From Cycloclasticus pugetii PS-1 (GTDB lineage: Bacteria > Pseudomonadota > Gammaproteobacteria > Methylococcales > Cycloclasticaceae): DNA of 64,000 bases. Under the pieces are notes generated by a model. That model did not search any database. It was not told the DNA's origin and worked only from the letters and a program-made list of their open reading frames with translations. Position numbers and translations under genes: made by a program. Where the stretch lies: the NCBI RefSeq assembly GCF_000384415.1, contig NZ_ARVU01000001.1:372001-436000 (forward strand), given 5' to 3'. Shown here one piece after another: positions 55,157 to 64,000 of this stretch. Position 1 is the stretch's first letter. Every line of letters begins with the position of its first letter.

Positions 55157-55537
55157 CTATGCTGCCTGCACAGGAATGGCGTTTTTTGTTTCTTTAACGC
55201 CATTATTATCGTCAAGGTATACCAGGCAAGGTTTAAAGGTAGCCAGTTCTGCTTCGCTGTATTCTGAATAAGCGCAAATAATTAAAATATCGCCTTCTGT
55301 TGCGCGACGTGCAGCCGCACCATTAACAGAAATAATACCGCTGTTATCTTCTGCTCTAATAGCATATGTAGTGAAGCGTTCGCCATTATTAACATTATAA
55401 ATGTCAATTTGTTGGTACTCACGAATACCTGAAAGATCGAGTAGGCTTCCATCAATAGCACAGGATCCTTCATAATGAAGTTCGCTGTGAGTTACAGTAG
55501 CTCTATGTAACTTTGTTTGTAACATCGTAGAACGCAT
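55157..55537 (-). CDS. panD: Aspartate 1-decarboxylase PanD
   Basis: 126-residue pyruvoyl enzyme that makes beta-alanine for pantothenate. [20 protein letters not shown] is followed by SCAID, where the Gly-Ser bond is self-cleaved to give the pyruvoyl group. [19 protein letters not shown] is conserved. Separated from panC and panB by the MscS-type channel gene; all are on the minus strand. A 123-base gap separates panD from the channel gene, so panD may have its own promoter. Confidence 0.96.
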   Translation of the reverse strand: MRSTMLQTKLHRATVTHSELHYEGSCAIDGSLLDLSGIREYQQIDIYNVNNGERFTTYAIRAEDNSGIISVNGAAARRATEGDILIICAYSEYSEAELATFKPCLVYLDDNNGVKETKNAIPVQAA

Positions 55538-55660
55538 AAAAATAAGCTAGATTGACTAAATAGGAGGGGAATTATGCCTCATATGTCGTTTTTCATCAAC
55601 AATAATGTGCATATGCAATAATTCTTTATAAATCATAGGGCTATAAAATTCAAATATTCG

Positions 55661-57409
55661 TTAGAACTTTACTGGCGGGGGTTTATTGTCTGGGTCTATC
55701 GATTGAGAAACAATGTCTTTTGCAGAGCGTTTGAATTGTTCTGACAGTGTATTTATAGAAGAGTCAGAAGGGACTGTCGTGCTTTCTTTGCTATTGTCAG
55801 CTACATCGTTTGGCGTTAATAAATGTAAGGTTTGTGTTGGGAATGCAATGTCAACATGCTGTGCTTTTGCCAGACGTAATATATCTAATAGAAAACGTTG
55901 ACGCTCTCGTAATTCGGTACTCCAATCAGGCGTTTCCCAAAAGACATAAACAAGAACATCTAGCGAAGAGGCGCCCAGTGAATTGAGGTAAACATGAAAA
56001 TAATCTTTTCTCATGTATGGGTGCAGTCTAATAATTTCTCTTACACCCTCGCAGAAGGCTTCAATTTTATCGGGAGGTGTATCGTACGTTAAGGCTACGT
56101 TACAGCTAAGTCGGCGATAGCGGCGCTGCCCCATATTGTCGACCTTTGCATTGATAAAAATAGCATTAGGCAACGTAATAAGGGAATCATAAAAGGTGCG
56201 TATTTTGGTGCTTCGTAACCCCACTTCTTCGACACTGCCCTCGATATCGTTAACGATGATCCAATCGCCATTATGGAAGGTTTGATCGAGAATAACCGTG
56301 ATCGAGCCGAATAAGTTTTGTACGACGTCTTTTGCAGCCAGAGCAAATGCTAAACCGCCAAGGCCTAAACTAGCCAGTAGGCTTGAAACGTTCAAATTTA
56401 AATTAGAAGCAATAAAGGTAATGCCTATGACAGTGACGAAAACTTTTAATGTTTTTCTAATAAGAGGAACAAGAACATCATCTACTTTATTGTCAGTTTT
56501 GCTGGCTTGGTAATGTAAATAGAGAGTGACGAAATCAACCAGTCTATAAGCACCCCAAACACCCGCAATGCCTGCGAGAACTTTAACGGCAACCAATAAA
56601 ATAACCATTGCCTGTTCTGGCAGTGCAAGGAGGTTTAAACCAGCCCACCAAATAGCAGCCATGGCGAGCATCGCCAACGGCCTAAGCATATCTTCAGGTG
56701 CTTCTTTGAAGGCCGGCGTCTTAGTTTTTCTGCGGAAATTTAACACCATTAATTGCAGTGAGAAAGCGGCAACTTTGTCAGCGATAACGCCGAGCGCGAT
56801 AGACAATAAAACCCCTAACCATTTCCAATTTTCAAGCAAGAAAGAGCGCGTTTTAAGGGTGTCGGGTAATTGCCGACGAAATTGAATATGCCAAGGAATA
56901 AACTGTGCGTTTTGATCCTCAACTTTTAGGGTTTTTTTAGACGCTAGTTGGTCAATAATGTTGGGGAGCGATGAAAGCGTTTCTTGGCTAAACAACCAAC
57001 GATCATTGTATGACTTAACAATACTGATAGTGTCATTTTTGTATTGAGCAAAGACGTAGGGAGCGCCTGATTTATTATCTGGAATGTTCTCAAGCTTTAC
57101 GATGCGGGTTTTATCAATGGCTTCAAGTAACATCCATGCTAGGTCACGGCCTTTTTCATCTCGAACCAGTGGGTTGATAGCTGATAAATCTAGTGTGCTG
57201 ATGGCCTTATTAATTTTTTCTGGCTGACCACGTTTAATATCATTCATGCTGTGCAAGAATGTTGAAAAAGTATCCCTTGGCGAACTAAGGCCTAAGGCTT
57301 CTGCGCTGACCACCTGATGGTCATTGTCATTCTCTGTAGAGTCAGCGTTTTCTGCAAAGCAAAGGCTGGTGTTGAGAAGAAGTATAAGGGTCAGTAACGT
57401 ATATTTCAT
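55661..57409 (-). CDS. MscS-family mechanosensitive ion channel
   Basis: 582 residues: signal peptide (about 1-19, ending CFA), a periplasmic domain (about 20-195), then five membrane segments. The pore helix is SLLASLGLGGLAFALAAKDV with the downstream FGSITVILDQTFHNGDWI beta-domain and GSVEEVGLRSTKIRTF. It relieves hypo-osmotic stress. Larger than Escherichia coli MscS because of the periplasmic part. Twelve bases after panC in the same direction. Confidence 0.92.
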   Translation of the reverse strand: MKYTLLTLILLLNTSLCFAENADSTENDNDHQVVSAEALGLSSPRDTFSTFLHSMNDIKRGQPEKINKAISTLDLSAINPLVRDEKGRDLAWMLLEAIDKTRIVKLENIPDNKSGAPYVFAQYKNDTISIVKSYNDRWLFSQETLSSLPNIIDQLASKKTLKVEDQNAQFIPWHIQFRRQLPDTLKTRSFLLENWKWLGVLLSIALGVIADKVAAFSLQLMVLNFRRKTKTPAFKEAPEDMLRPLAMLAMAAIWWAGLNLLALPEQAMVILLVAVKVLAGIAGVWGAYRLVDFVTLYLHYQASKTDNKVDDVLVPLIRKTLKVFVTVIGITFIASNLNLNVSSLLASLGLGGLAFALAAKDVVQNLFGSITVILDQTFHNGDWIIVNDIEGSVEEVGLRSTKIRTFYDSLITLPNAIFINAKVDNMGQRRYRRLSCNVALTYDTPPDKIEAFCEGVREIIRLHPYMRKDYFHVYLNSLGASSLDVLVYVFWETPDWSTELRERQRFLLDILRLAKAQHVDIAFPTQTLHLLTPNDVADNSKESTTVPSDSSINTLSEQFKRSAKDIVSQSIDPDNKPPPVKF

Positions 57410-57421
57410 GGTTAATAATGC

Positions 57422-58273
57422 TTATGAGCGGTTAACGTATATGTTGTCGATTAGCCTTGTTGAACCCAGAAAAGCCGCTGCAAGAATAATAATTTCTTTA
57501 TCGTTTTCAGTGGCGGGCCTAAGTTCGCTGCGCTGATAAATTTGTAGGTAGTCGGGTTTAAAACCAGCTTCGATTAAGTCTGTTATGGCATGACTTTCTA
57601 GGCTATTTAAATCATGGTTTCCTTCAATAATTTCTTGTTTAATGGTCTGTAAAAGTTGATGAAGACGAGGGGCTATTCGTCGCTCTTTTTCAGATAAGTA
57701 ACCATTACGAGAACTCATGGCTAATCCATCAGGTTCTCTAACGATTGGTTTTCCGATAATCTTGATGGGGATATTTAAGTCATTTACCATACGACGAATA
57801 ACGGCCAATTGCTGATAATCTTTCTCACCAAATATAGCAATGTCAGCACGGGTAATGTTAAACAATTTGGACACAATGGTGGTCACCCCATCAAAATGCC
57901 CGGGTCGTGAAGCGCCACATAAAACTTGGGTCATATTGGGAACGTGTACGTGGGTTGTTTGATCGCCTCCTAACGGGTACATTTCATCAATGTTGGGTGC
58001 AAAAAGAATGCTTGTATTGAGCGCATCAAGCTTGTCGCAGTCATCTTGAAAGGTACGCGGGTAGCTATCTAAGTCTTCGTTGGCACCAAATTGTGTAGGG
58101 TTAACGAATAAGGTTACCACAACGATATCAGCGTGTTGTTGAGCAGTTTTAACCAACGCAAGGTGCCCTTCGTGTAAGTTCCCCATGGTGGGTACGACAG
58201 CAATTTTTTTATTTGCTTGCCGGTGTTTATGGAGGGCGTTTTGTAATTCTTTAATGGTTGCTACAACAAGCAT
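57422..58273 (-). CDS. panC: Pantothenate synthetase PanC
   Basis: 283-residue enzyme that joins pantoate and beta-alanine with ATP. VPTMGNLHEGHLALV (HxGH), FGEKDYQQLAVIRRMV and AMSSRNGYLS (KMSKS-like) are present. It follows panB by two bases. The panB and panD products supply its two substrates, and coaE elsewhere in the window completes the route to CoA. Confidence 0.96.
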   Translation of the reverse strand: MLVVATIKELQNALHKHRQANKKIAVVPTMGNLHEGHLALVKTAQQHADIVVVTLFVNPTQFGANEDLDSYPRTFQDDCDKLDALNTSILFAPNIDEMYPLGGDQTTHVHVPNMTQVLCGASRPGHFDGVTTIVSKLFNITRADIAIFGEKDYQQLAVIRRMVNDLNIPIKIIGKPIVREPDGLAMSSRNGYLSEKERRIAPRLHQLLQTIKQEIIEGNHDLNSLESHAITDLIEAGFKPDYLQIYQRSELRPATENDKEIIILAAAFLGSTRLIDNIYVNRS

Positions 58274-58275
58274 AG

Positions 58276-59088
58276 TTAAAACGAGTGTTCTTCTGCAGGG
58301 AATGTTTTATTTTTTACAGCTTCAACATAGGCGTTAACGGCGGCTGAAACATTACCTGCCTCAAGCATAAAATCCTTACTAAAGTTGGGGCGTTTACCAG
58401 CAGTAATATCCAACATATCATAGCTGACCAAGACTTGCCCGTCGCACTCAACACCTGCGCCAATACCGATAATAGGGATACTAACAGAGGCGGTAATTCT
58501 TTTAGCTAAGGATGAAGGAATGCACTCAACAACAATTGCACTGGCACCGGCTTGTTCAAGACACTTAGCGTCTTCAATCATTATGTTTGCCTGTGTGTCA
58601 TCCTTACCTTGGACGCGATACCCGCCTAATTGGTTGACCGACTGTGGTAATAACCCAAGGTGTCCGCAGACGGGAATGCCCTGATCGACAATATGTTGCA
58701 CACTGTCGAGAATTTTTTGGCCACCTTCAAGCTTAACCATATTGGCGTAGCCTTGCTGCATTAAAATAGCTGCATTATCAACCGCTGTATGAGGATCGGG
58801 GTAACTCATAAACGGTAGGTCAGTGACCAACAGAGCGCGTTCTAAGCCGCGTGAAACGATTTTTGAGTGATAAGCCATTTCTTCTACTGTAACAGGAACG
58901 GTGCTTGACTGGCCCTGGACAACCATGCCGAGTGAGTCGCCAACCAGTACCATTTCAACGCCCGCTTTATCAAGAATATGCGCAAAACTGGCATCATAAG
59001 CGGTAAGGCTGACAATTTTTTCGCCACGTTTTTTCATGGTGAGTAAGTCGGTATTGGTGATTTTTTTATGGCTTGAATGTTGGCTCAT
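58276..59088 (-). CDS. panB: 3-methyl-2-oxobutanoate hydroxymethyltransferase PanB
   Basis: 270-residue Mg-dependent enzyme that adds a hydroxymethyl group from methylene-THF to alpha-ketoisovalerate. SLTAYDASFAHILDKAGVEM, VGDSLGMVVQG, GGYRVQGKDD and IGIGAGVECDGQVLV are family motifs. It lies 18 bases after the deoxynucleoside kinase gene and two bases before panC. Confidence 0.96.
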   Translation of the reverse strand: MSQHSSHKKITNTDLLTMKKRGEKIVSLTAYDASFAHILDKAGVEMVLVGDSLGMVVQGQSSTVPVTVEEMAYHSKIVSRGLERALLVTDLPFMSYPDPHTAVDNAAILMQQGYANMVKLEGGQKILDSVQHIVDQGIPVCGHLGLLPQSVNQLGGYRVQGKDDTQANIMIEDAKCLEQAGASAIVVECIPSSLAKRITASVSIPIIGIGAGVECDGQVLVSYDMLDITAGKRPNFSKDFMLEAGNVSAAVNAYVEAVKNKTFPAEEHSF

Positions 59089-59106
59089 GTCGATCTCAAA
59101 AAGGGG

Positions 59107-59772
59107 TTATAAAATGGGTAAGGGGTTTAAATAGTGGCGACCTGCGCGTGTAGAGCAGATGTGTTTTAGCAGTTGCTCGTAGTCCTCATCGTTATCAACA
59201 GGGTTGATGTCGCTTGCGTTGACGATAAGTAAGGGCCCTGAATCATAATGATGGAAAAATTCAGTGTAAGCATTGGAGAGTTTTTGTAGGTACTCTCCGC
59301 TGATATTCTTTTCGTGCTTAATGCCGCGTTTTCTTATTCTAGATTGTAAAGTATTAACGGGGGCTTGTAAGTAGACGACCAAGTCGGCTTTTGTTGTTTG
59401 TATGGCAAGTGATTGATACATTTGATCATATAATTTGTACTCTTCATCCGTTAGGGTGAGCTTCGCAAATAAACGATCTTTTTCGAGCATAAAATCAGCC
59501 ACAACACCTGTTGAGAAAAGCTCATTTTGGCTTAATTCGTTCCATTGTTTTGCTCGTTCCGTTAAAAAATGCAGTTGAACGGGTAATGCGGATTGGTTGG
59601 TGTGCGTATAGAAATGTTCTAAAAAGGGGTTTTCATCGGCTTTTTCCAGCGCGAGGTCGCACGAAAAACTTGCTGCAAGTTTTTTCGCTAAGCTGCTTTT
59701 GCCGACGCCAATAGGGCCTTCAACAGCAATGAACTTGGGTGGGTGAGCGGTTTCTAAAGTGTGATTATCCAA
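59107..59772 (-). CDS. Deoxynucleoside kinase family protein
   Basis: 221 residues of the dCK/dGK fold. P-loop FIAVEGPIGVGKSSLAKKL, the ERAKQW-type substrate region, an acidic FMLEKDRLFAK (the DRS-like motif is altered) and the arginine-rich lid SRIRKRGIKHEKN are seen. Genes like this are common between folK and panB in gammaproteobacteria. Substrate (deoxyguanosine, deoxyadenosine or other) cannot be set from sequence. Confidence 0.87.
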   Translation of the reverse strand: MDNHTLETAHPPKFIAVEGPIGVGKSSLAKKLAASFSCDLALEKADENPFLEHFYTHTNQSALPVQLHFLTERAKQWNELSQNELFSTGVVADFMLEKDRLFAKLTLTDEEYKLYDQMYQSLAIQTTKADLVVYLQAPVNTLQSRIRKRGIKHEKNISGEYLQKLSNAYTEFFHHYDSGPLLIVNASDINPVDNDEDYEQLLKHICSTRAGRHYLNPLPIL

Positions 59773-59842
59773 GGTTTAATGCTTTCTATGAGTGAGGAGA
59801 GAACTTTGCACGATACGACGATATGTTTCAAGCCATCATCGG

Positions 59843-60346
59843 TTAAATTTTGGCTGAATCGAGACGTGTGGGTGCGCTGTCATTCAACTTGTCTATTAAG
59901 GTTTGAACAGGGCCTAAGGTAGGGATGTTGAGATCTTTGTTGAGTTCAATTAATGGGTATAAAACAAAAGCTCTAGAAGCGATCCCAGGGTGAGGGAGTG
60001 TCAGTTCTGGGTCTTGAGAAACCAGTGCATCATAAAGCAATATATCTAAATCTAATGTTCTTGCGCCCCAACGCCCCGAGTCCCGTGTTCTACCGTGTTG
60101 ATTTTCGATGGCTTGTAATGAAGTTAATAGCTCATAGGGCGTAAGCGAGGTACTGATTTTAGCCACAGCATTAGTGTAGTCAGGCTGATCTTGAGGCCCC
60201 ATCGGAGGCGTTTGGTACAAGCTGGAGACCAACTCAAGCGAGCAGTTTTTTAGTTGCTTAAGGCGCTCAATAGCAGTTAGTACTTGTTGCGTAGGGTTTG
60301 ATAAATTGCTACCCAATCCAATATAGGCGGAAACAGAGTGTTGCAC
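59843..60346 (-). CDS. folK: 2-amino-4-hydroxy-6-hydroxymethyldihydropteridine pyrophosphokinase
   Basis: 167-residue HPPK, which pyrophosphorylates the pterin for dihydropteroate synthase. AYIGLGSNLSNPTQQV, LETPPMGP-like YQTPPMGPQDQPDYTNAV and RWGARTLDLDILLYD with the Mg-binding aspartates are present. It lies one base after pcnB. Confidence 0.95.
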   Translation of the reverse strand: MQHSVSAYIGLGSNLSNPTQQVLTAIERLKQLKNCSLELVSSLYQTPPMGPQDQPDYTNAVAKISTSLTPYELLTSLQAIENQHGRTRDSGRWGARTLDLDILLYDALVSQDPELTLPHPGIASRAFVLYPLIELNKDLNIPTLGPVQTLIDKLNDSAPTRLDSAKI

Positions 60347-60347
60347 G

Positions 60348-61652
60348 TTAAAGCTCAGTGTTGTTTGGTTTAGGGGGCTTCTTGCGTGATTTTCTTTTAT
60401 GTTTGAACTGATTGGGCCGTGTCATTAGCTTTTGTTCAGTAGGGTCTAGTGTTTGGATATGAGTCCACCAATCGGCAATTTTTTCATCCACCTCTCCGTA
60501 CTGCGCCCTTAATAGCATAAAATCATAAGCCGCACGAAAGCGCGGATGTTCTAAAAAGCGCAAACATCGCACGCCAATTTGCTTATGAAAGCGTGGTTGC
60601 AAAGCCCAAACCTCACGCATGGGTGTGGTCATCCGCTTTGGGATAGCTAGTCGGCTAACCTGGTGTGCAATGACTTCATTGGCTGCTGCATGAATGGCCT
60701 GCGTATCACTACTGAATGATGACCTGTTTTGTTCAATAAGCCGGCGGACAGGTTCCCAGAGCAAGGTGGCCAATAAAAAATAAGGGGTGACGTGTTGCTG
60801 ATTCTTTAAGCGGGTTTCTGTGTTGCTCATGGCTTGTTTAAGAAGTCCAAGTGGTTTATCAGAAGTAGCTTTTTTAAGACATAAGTCGGTCTGCGGGAAA
60901 AGCGCTTCAAACAGACCATATTGACGGAGTGCGTCGAAAATTTGATTTGCGTCTGTATTGAGGAAAAGTTTGAGTGTTTCATCATACAAACGAGCAGAAG
61001 GAATATCTTTTAGCAACGGTGCCATTTCTAGCATAGGTGCGGCGGTGTCGTTTTCTATTTGAAAGTTTAACTTTGCTTGAAACCGAACAGCGCGAAGGAG
61101 CCTTACCGGGTCTTCTTTAAAGCGGGTGATAGGGTCGCCCATTAGCCGTAAGACTCTATTTTGATGGTCTTTAATGCCGCCAACGTAATCAATAACGGTC
61201 TTTTTCTTAGGGTCTAAATACAGCGCGTTAACGGTAAAATCACGGCGCCAAGCATCTTCTTCTAAGGTTCCATAAACATTATCACGCAATAGGCGGCCAT
61301 CTCGATGAGCATGGCTGTCATTTTTATCGTGTTTAACGTGAGGCCCGCGAAAAGTCGCTACTTCAATAATATGGCGACCAAAATGAATATGTGCGAGCCG
61401 AAAACGGCGGCCAATTAATCGGCAGTTTTTGAATAGCGCTTGGACTTCTTCAGGTTCGGCATTGGTGGAAACATCGAAGTCTTTAGGGTGTAGTCCTAAT
61501 AATAAGTCGCGAACACAACCGCCAACTAAATAAGCTTCAAAGCCTGCTTTAACCAAGCGGTCAGTAATTGAAACAGCGTGGCGGTCAAGTTTATCGGCAG
61601 ATAAACCGAGTTCGTGTAATGTGTAAGTGGTTGGTTTATGTTGAGTTAACAA
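60348..61652 (-). CDS. pcnB: Poly(A) polymerase I PcnB
   Basis: 434-residue class II nucleotidyltransferase that adds A-tails to mRNAs and sRNAs for decay. LVGGCVRDLLLGLHPKDFDV holds the GG and the two catalytic aspartates. RRFRLAHIHFG, the RRDFTVNALYLD third-aspartate region and RFKEDPVRLLRAVRFQ follow. A basic C-terminal tail (KHKRKSRKKPPKP) is typical of PcnB over a tRNA CCA-adding enzyme. The pcnB-folK order is conserved. Confidence 0.95.
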   Translation of the reverse strand: MLTQHKPTTYTLHELGLSADKLDRHAVSITDRLVKAGFEAYLVGGCVRDLLLGLHPKDFDVSTNAEPEEVQALFKNCRLIGRRFRLAHIHFGRHIIEVATFRGPHVKHDKNDSHAHRDGRLLRDNVYGTLEEDAWRRDFTVNALYLDPKKKTVIDYVGGIKDHQNRVLRLMGDPITRFKEDPVRLLRAVRFQAKLNFQIENDTAAPMLEMAPLLKDIPSARLYDETLKLFLNTDANQIFDALRQYGLFEALFPQTDLCLKKATSDKPLGLLKQAMSNTETRLKNQQHVTPYFLLATLLWEPVRRLIEQNRSSFSSDTQAIHAAANEVIAHQVSRLAIPKRMTTPMREVWALQPRFHKQIGVRCLRFLEHPRFRAAYDFMLLRAQYGEVDEKIADWWTHIQTLDPTEQKLMTRPNQFKHKRKSRKKPPKPNNTEL

Positions 61653-61806
61653 ATTAGTTTTTAATGTAGTCAGTAGTCAATGATTAGGTTCTTGATGAAC
61701 AATTGTATTGTAACGTATATTAGCAATAGGGTTGTTTTGCGTTATTTTTGCCATTTCTAAGCGTTTTGGACGTGCTAAAGAATGCCTGTATAACGGGTAT
61801 GTGTTT

Positions 61807-62238
61807 TTATAAGTCCGGGTCGATGAGCTGTTTAAACTCCTTAGGCATGGCGCTTATTTTTTTCTTATGGTAATCCATAAACAGTAAGCCTGTCTTCGCA
61901 GTGGCAATAATGGTTTCCCCGTTATTCTTACTGACTTGATAGAGCATATTGAAGCCGCAACGGCTTGGGTCTTCTATGGCAATGTCGATGTTTAGCTGGT
62001 CAGGGTGAAAAGCTTCAGCTTGGTAGCAGATAGATAAGTCGGCCATGATGATGCCCAAGCCAGCAATGTTTGACTCTTGCATACCAACGTGAATAAAAAA
62101 TTGGGCGCGAGCTTCATGCAACATTGAAATGAGTTTGTCATGTGCTAGATGCTGGCCATAATTAATATCGCCGATGCGCACAGGTAACGTACAACTGAAT
62201 AAGGTGTGTTCTGGGTACGTGATAGATAATCTGGTCAT
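61807..62238 (-). CDS. Acyl-CoA thioesterase (hot-dog fold, 4HBT-like)
   Basis: 143-residue hot-dog protein. VRIGDINYGQHLAHDKLISM is the 4-hydroxybenzoyl-CoA thioesterase-like active-site region with the catalytic Asp, IMADLSICYQAEAFHPDQL follows, and the C-terminal strands are present. It probably hydrolyses a small or medium acyl-CoA. Divergent from the EamA gene; a 154-base gap to pcnB shows nothing I can name. Confidence 0.82.
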   Translation of the reverse strand: MTRLSITYPEHTLFSCTLPVRIGDINYGQHLAHDKLISMLHEARAQFFIHVGMQESNIAGLGIIMADLSICYQAEAFHPDQLNIDIAIEDPSRCGFNMLYQVSKNNGETIIATAKTGLLFMDYHKKKISAMPKEFKQLIDPDL

Positions 62239-62323
62239 GTCGCCCTCAATATTGATTGGTGATTCACATTATAGAGGAGCATTATGTAATGCTATATTGT
62301 ATTTTTATAAATGGGCCAAGAAT

Positions 62324-63208
62324 GTGAATAAATTATTATCTTCTGCATGGGTTTTATTGATCTTAATAGTGATTATTTGGGGGGTAAATTGGCCGATTAT
62401 AAAAATTGGTTTAAGGTCGATAGATCCCCTTTGGTTCGCGGCTGCACGATTGGGTATAGCGCTGGTTACTATTTCGGTTTTACTTTTATTCTTGGGACGT
62501 TTAAAGCGGCCGCATCGGCAGGATATTCCTATTGTTTTAGGTGTCGGGGTGATGCAGTTTGCTGTCTTTGTAACCTTAATAAATATGGGCTTAACTGAGG
62601 TGAATGCTGGAAGGGCCGCGTTACTGGCTTATACCACGCCATTGTGGGTGACGCCTGGCGCCTATTTTGTTTTAAAAGAACCGGTCTCGCGAATAAAGTT
62701 GGTCGGGGCAGCTGTTGGAATTTGCGGTCTATTAATTCTGTTTAACCCCTTAGGTTTTGATTGGAATGATGCCTCGGTGGTTAAGGGCAATATATTATTG
62801 CTAGTGGCGGCGATGGTTTGGGCAATATCTATTTTGCATATTAGACAACATAAATGGAAAGGCAGTGTGCTGGAGTTAACGCCCTGGCAAATTATGGTGG
62901 CTTTACTGATCGTGGTGCCCTACGCTTGGTTTTCTAATACACAAGCTGTTGTTTGGAGTGCTGAGCTGGTGCTTATTTTGTTATATAACGGCATGCTGGC
63001 GACGGCGCTGGCTCAATGGGCATCCATAAGGGCAACGCAAATTTTACCGGCGATGACTGTTTCGCTAGGTTTGCTAATGGTGCCATTAATGGGGATATTA
63101 TCGTCAACCATATGGCTTGGTGAGCCGTTTACCATGACTTTAGGGCTAGGAGCGGCGCTTATTGTCGGGGGGTTGCTGTTGCAAATTAATTTTAGGAAGC
63201 AGCGATAA
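62324..63208 (+). CDS. EamA/DMT-family transporter
   Basis: 294 residues with ten predicted membrane segments in two EamA repeats: the first at VLLILIVIIWGVNWPIIKIG, the second at NILLLVAAMVWAISILHIRQ. Drug/metabolite transporter superfamily; substrate unknown. GTG 62324 (VNKLLSSAW) gives the usual short N-terminus before TM1. The open frame runs 50 codons further upstream into the divergent thioesterase gene, which is unlikely to be translated. Confidence 0.83.
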   Translation: MNKLLSSAWVLLILIVIIWGVNWPIIKIGLRSIDPLWFAAARLGIALVTISVLLLFLGRLKRPHRQDIPIVLGVGVMQFAVFVTLINMGLTEVNAGRAALLAYTTPLWVTPGAYFVLKEPVSRIKLVGAAVGICGLLILFNPLGFDWNDASVVKGNILLLVAAMVWAISILHIRQHKWKGSVLELTPWQIMVALLIVVPYAWFSNTQAVVWSAELVLILLYNGMLATALAQWASIRATQILPAMTVSLGLLMVPLMGILSSTIWLGEPFTMTLGLGAALIVGGLLLQINFRKQR

Positions 63209-63210
63209 AC

Positions 63211-64000
63211 TTAACGCTGCGGGGTTTTGGTTACTGATGAGCTGATGGTGTGTGCTTCAATAAACACGCGTTTAACAGGCGGATATTTTTGTTTGATTTG
63301 CAAATCCATGTTGGCAATGGTTTGTTCTAGTTGTCCAGTTGATAGGTCGTCTTTAAAGTTGACGTTTAGCGTCGCTATAATGAAGTCTGGCCCCATATGC
63401 ATGGTGAGTAATTCATGAATCGACTCAACAGTGTCATAATGACTAACAATACGTCGAATATCACTGACTAACTCTGGATTAGCACTTTCACCGATCAATA
63501 AACTTTTAGTTTCGTAAGCAAGCCAAATGGCAGTTCCTGCTAGAATTAAGCCAATAATGACAGAGGCGATACCATCGAATAATGGGTTGCCAGTGTAATA
63601 AGAGGCGGCTATGCCTAGAAAGGCAATCAACAGGCCGAGCATGGCAGCAGAGTCTTCAAATAATACAACAAACATAGACGGGTCTTTGCCACGCTGTACG
63701 GCTTCAAGGTATCCCCATTTGCCCTTGCTGCGAGTGAATTCATTTAAGGCAAAAAACCATGCGACACCTTCAAAAACGAAGGCTAGGCCTAAGACCCAAA
63801 AGCTTAGCGTTGGGTCGCCCATTGGTGTGGGGGCAATAATATGGTGAATACCTTCATATATAGAAACACCCGCGCCAACCGCAAAAATAAGGATGGCGAC
63901 GACAAAGCTCCAAAAATATATTTCTTTGCCGTAACCGAAAGGGAATTGTTTGTCAGCAGGTTGTTTGGCCTTTTTTAAACCGTGTAACAGTAGCACTTGG
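63211..64000 (-). CDS. Cation diffusion facilitator (CDF) transporter, N-terminus cut off
   Basis: C-terminal 262 residues of a CDF transporter; the frame runs off the right edge (reading Q-V-L-L-L-H-G at the boundary), so TM1-2 are missing. FPFGYGKEIYFWSFVVAIL, membrane segments, and a cytoplasmic domain with VSHYDTVESIHELLTMHMGP are visible. It probably exports Zn2+, Co2+, Mn2+ or Fe2+ in exchange for H+; the metal cannot be set from the part seen. Convergent with the EamA gene, two bases apart. Confidence 0.88.
   Translation of the reverse strand, partial: QVLLLHGLKKAKQPADKQFPFGYGKEIYFWSFVVAILIFAVGAGVSIYEGIHHIIAPTPMGDPTLSFWVLGLAFVFEGVAWFFALNEFTRSKGKWGYLEAVQRGKDPSMFVVLFEDSAAMLGLLIAFLGIAASYYTGNPLFDGIASVIIGLILAGTAIWLAYETKSLLIGESANPELVSDIRRIVSHYDTVESIHELLTMHMGPDFIIATLNVNFKDDLSTGQLEQTIANMDLQIKQKYPPVKRVFIEAHTISSSVTKTPQR

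Noticed and set aside
1-64000. CRISPR arrays, prophage, tRNA or rRNA genes
   Set aside because: Reading the gaps showed no regular spaced repeats, no phage gene runs and no cloverleaf or rRNA-like sequence.

Overview
This is a contiguous chromosome segment of a gammaproteobacterium. The order murB-ddl-ftsQ-ftsA-ftsZ-lpxC-(dciA/M23)-secA, the pilB-pilC-pilD-coaE-zapD-yacG block and the pepA-holC-valS, lptF-lptG and tusDCB-tusE groups are typical of that class. The moderately AT-rich sequence, single-heme c-type cytochromes, PHA synthase, persulfide dioxygenase-rhodanese fusion and MutT-ThiE-like fusion would fit a marine aerobe such as a Cycloclasticus/Methylophaga-type (Thiotrichales-like) organism. 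The genus is inference only; no rRNA or other marker is present to settle it.

Layout. 1-12268: end of the division and cell-wall cluster (murB, ddl, ftsQAZ, lpxC), the helicase loader dciA, a membrane-anchored M23 peptidase, secA, argJ and a Nudix/ThiE-like fusion. 12292-17742 (minus): type IV pilus assembly genes pilBCD in one operon with coaE, zapD and yacG. 18038-30479: a surface-glycan locus. It encodes a WbpB/WbpD/WbpE/WbpI-type route to a 2,3-diacetamido-2,3-dideoxy-uronic acid sugar nucleotide, a Wzx-like flippase, four GT4 enzymes, one GT2, a methyltransferase and an HPr-kinase-like P-loop protein. Several genes here start with TTG. 30700-36251: DUF2970, valS, holC, pepA; a 458-bp non-coding element with imperfect terminal inverted repeats lies between holC and valS. 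36361-42528: lptFG, RDD protein, bepA, tusDCB-tusE, hslR, grxC.

42684-50327: two single-heme cytochromes, a MORN-like protein, PHA synthase, DUF1289, a small membrane protein with a two-TM/two-RCK potassium channel, an alpha/beta hydrolase and a thiolase. 50392-53924: ispH (with a one-base frameshift), a PduO-type cobalamin adenosyltransferase, an RraA-like protein, a conserved CxC/DRR protein and a membrane-anchored putative metalloprotease. 53997-64000: persulfide dioxygenase-rhodanese, panD, an MscS channel, panC, panB, a deoxynucleoside kinase, folK, pcnB, a thioesterase, an EamA transporter and a truncated cation diffusion facilitator.

Most of the window is housekeeping. The places most worth a second look are the inverted-repeat element that splits holC from valS, the ispH frameshift, the HPr-kinase-like gene inside the glycan operon, the HExxHxxGxxD membrane protein and the Nudix/ThiE-like fusion with altered ThiE residues. 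No complete, clearly new system (defence island, prophage, CRISPR) was seen. No tRNA, rRNA or intact insertion sequence was recognised.
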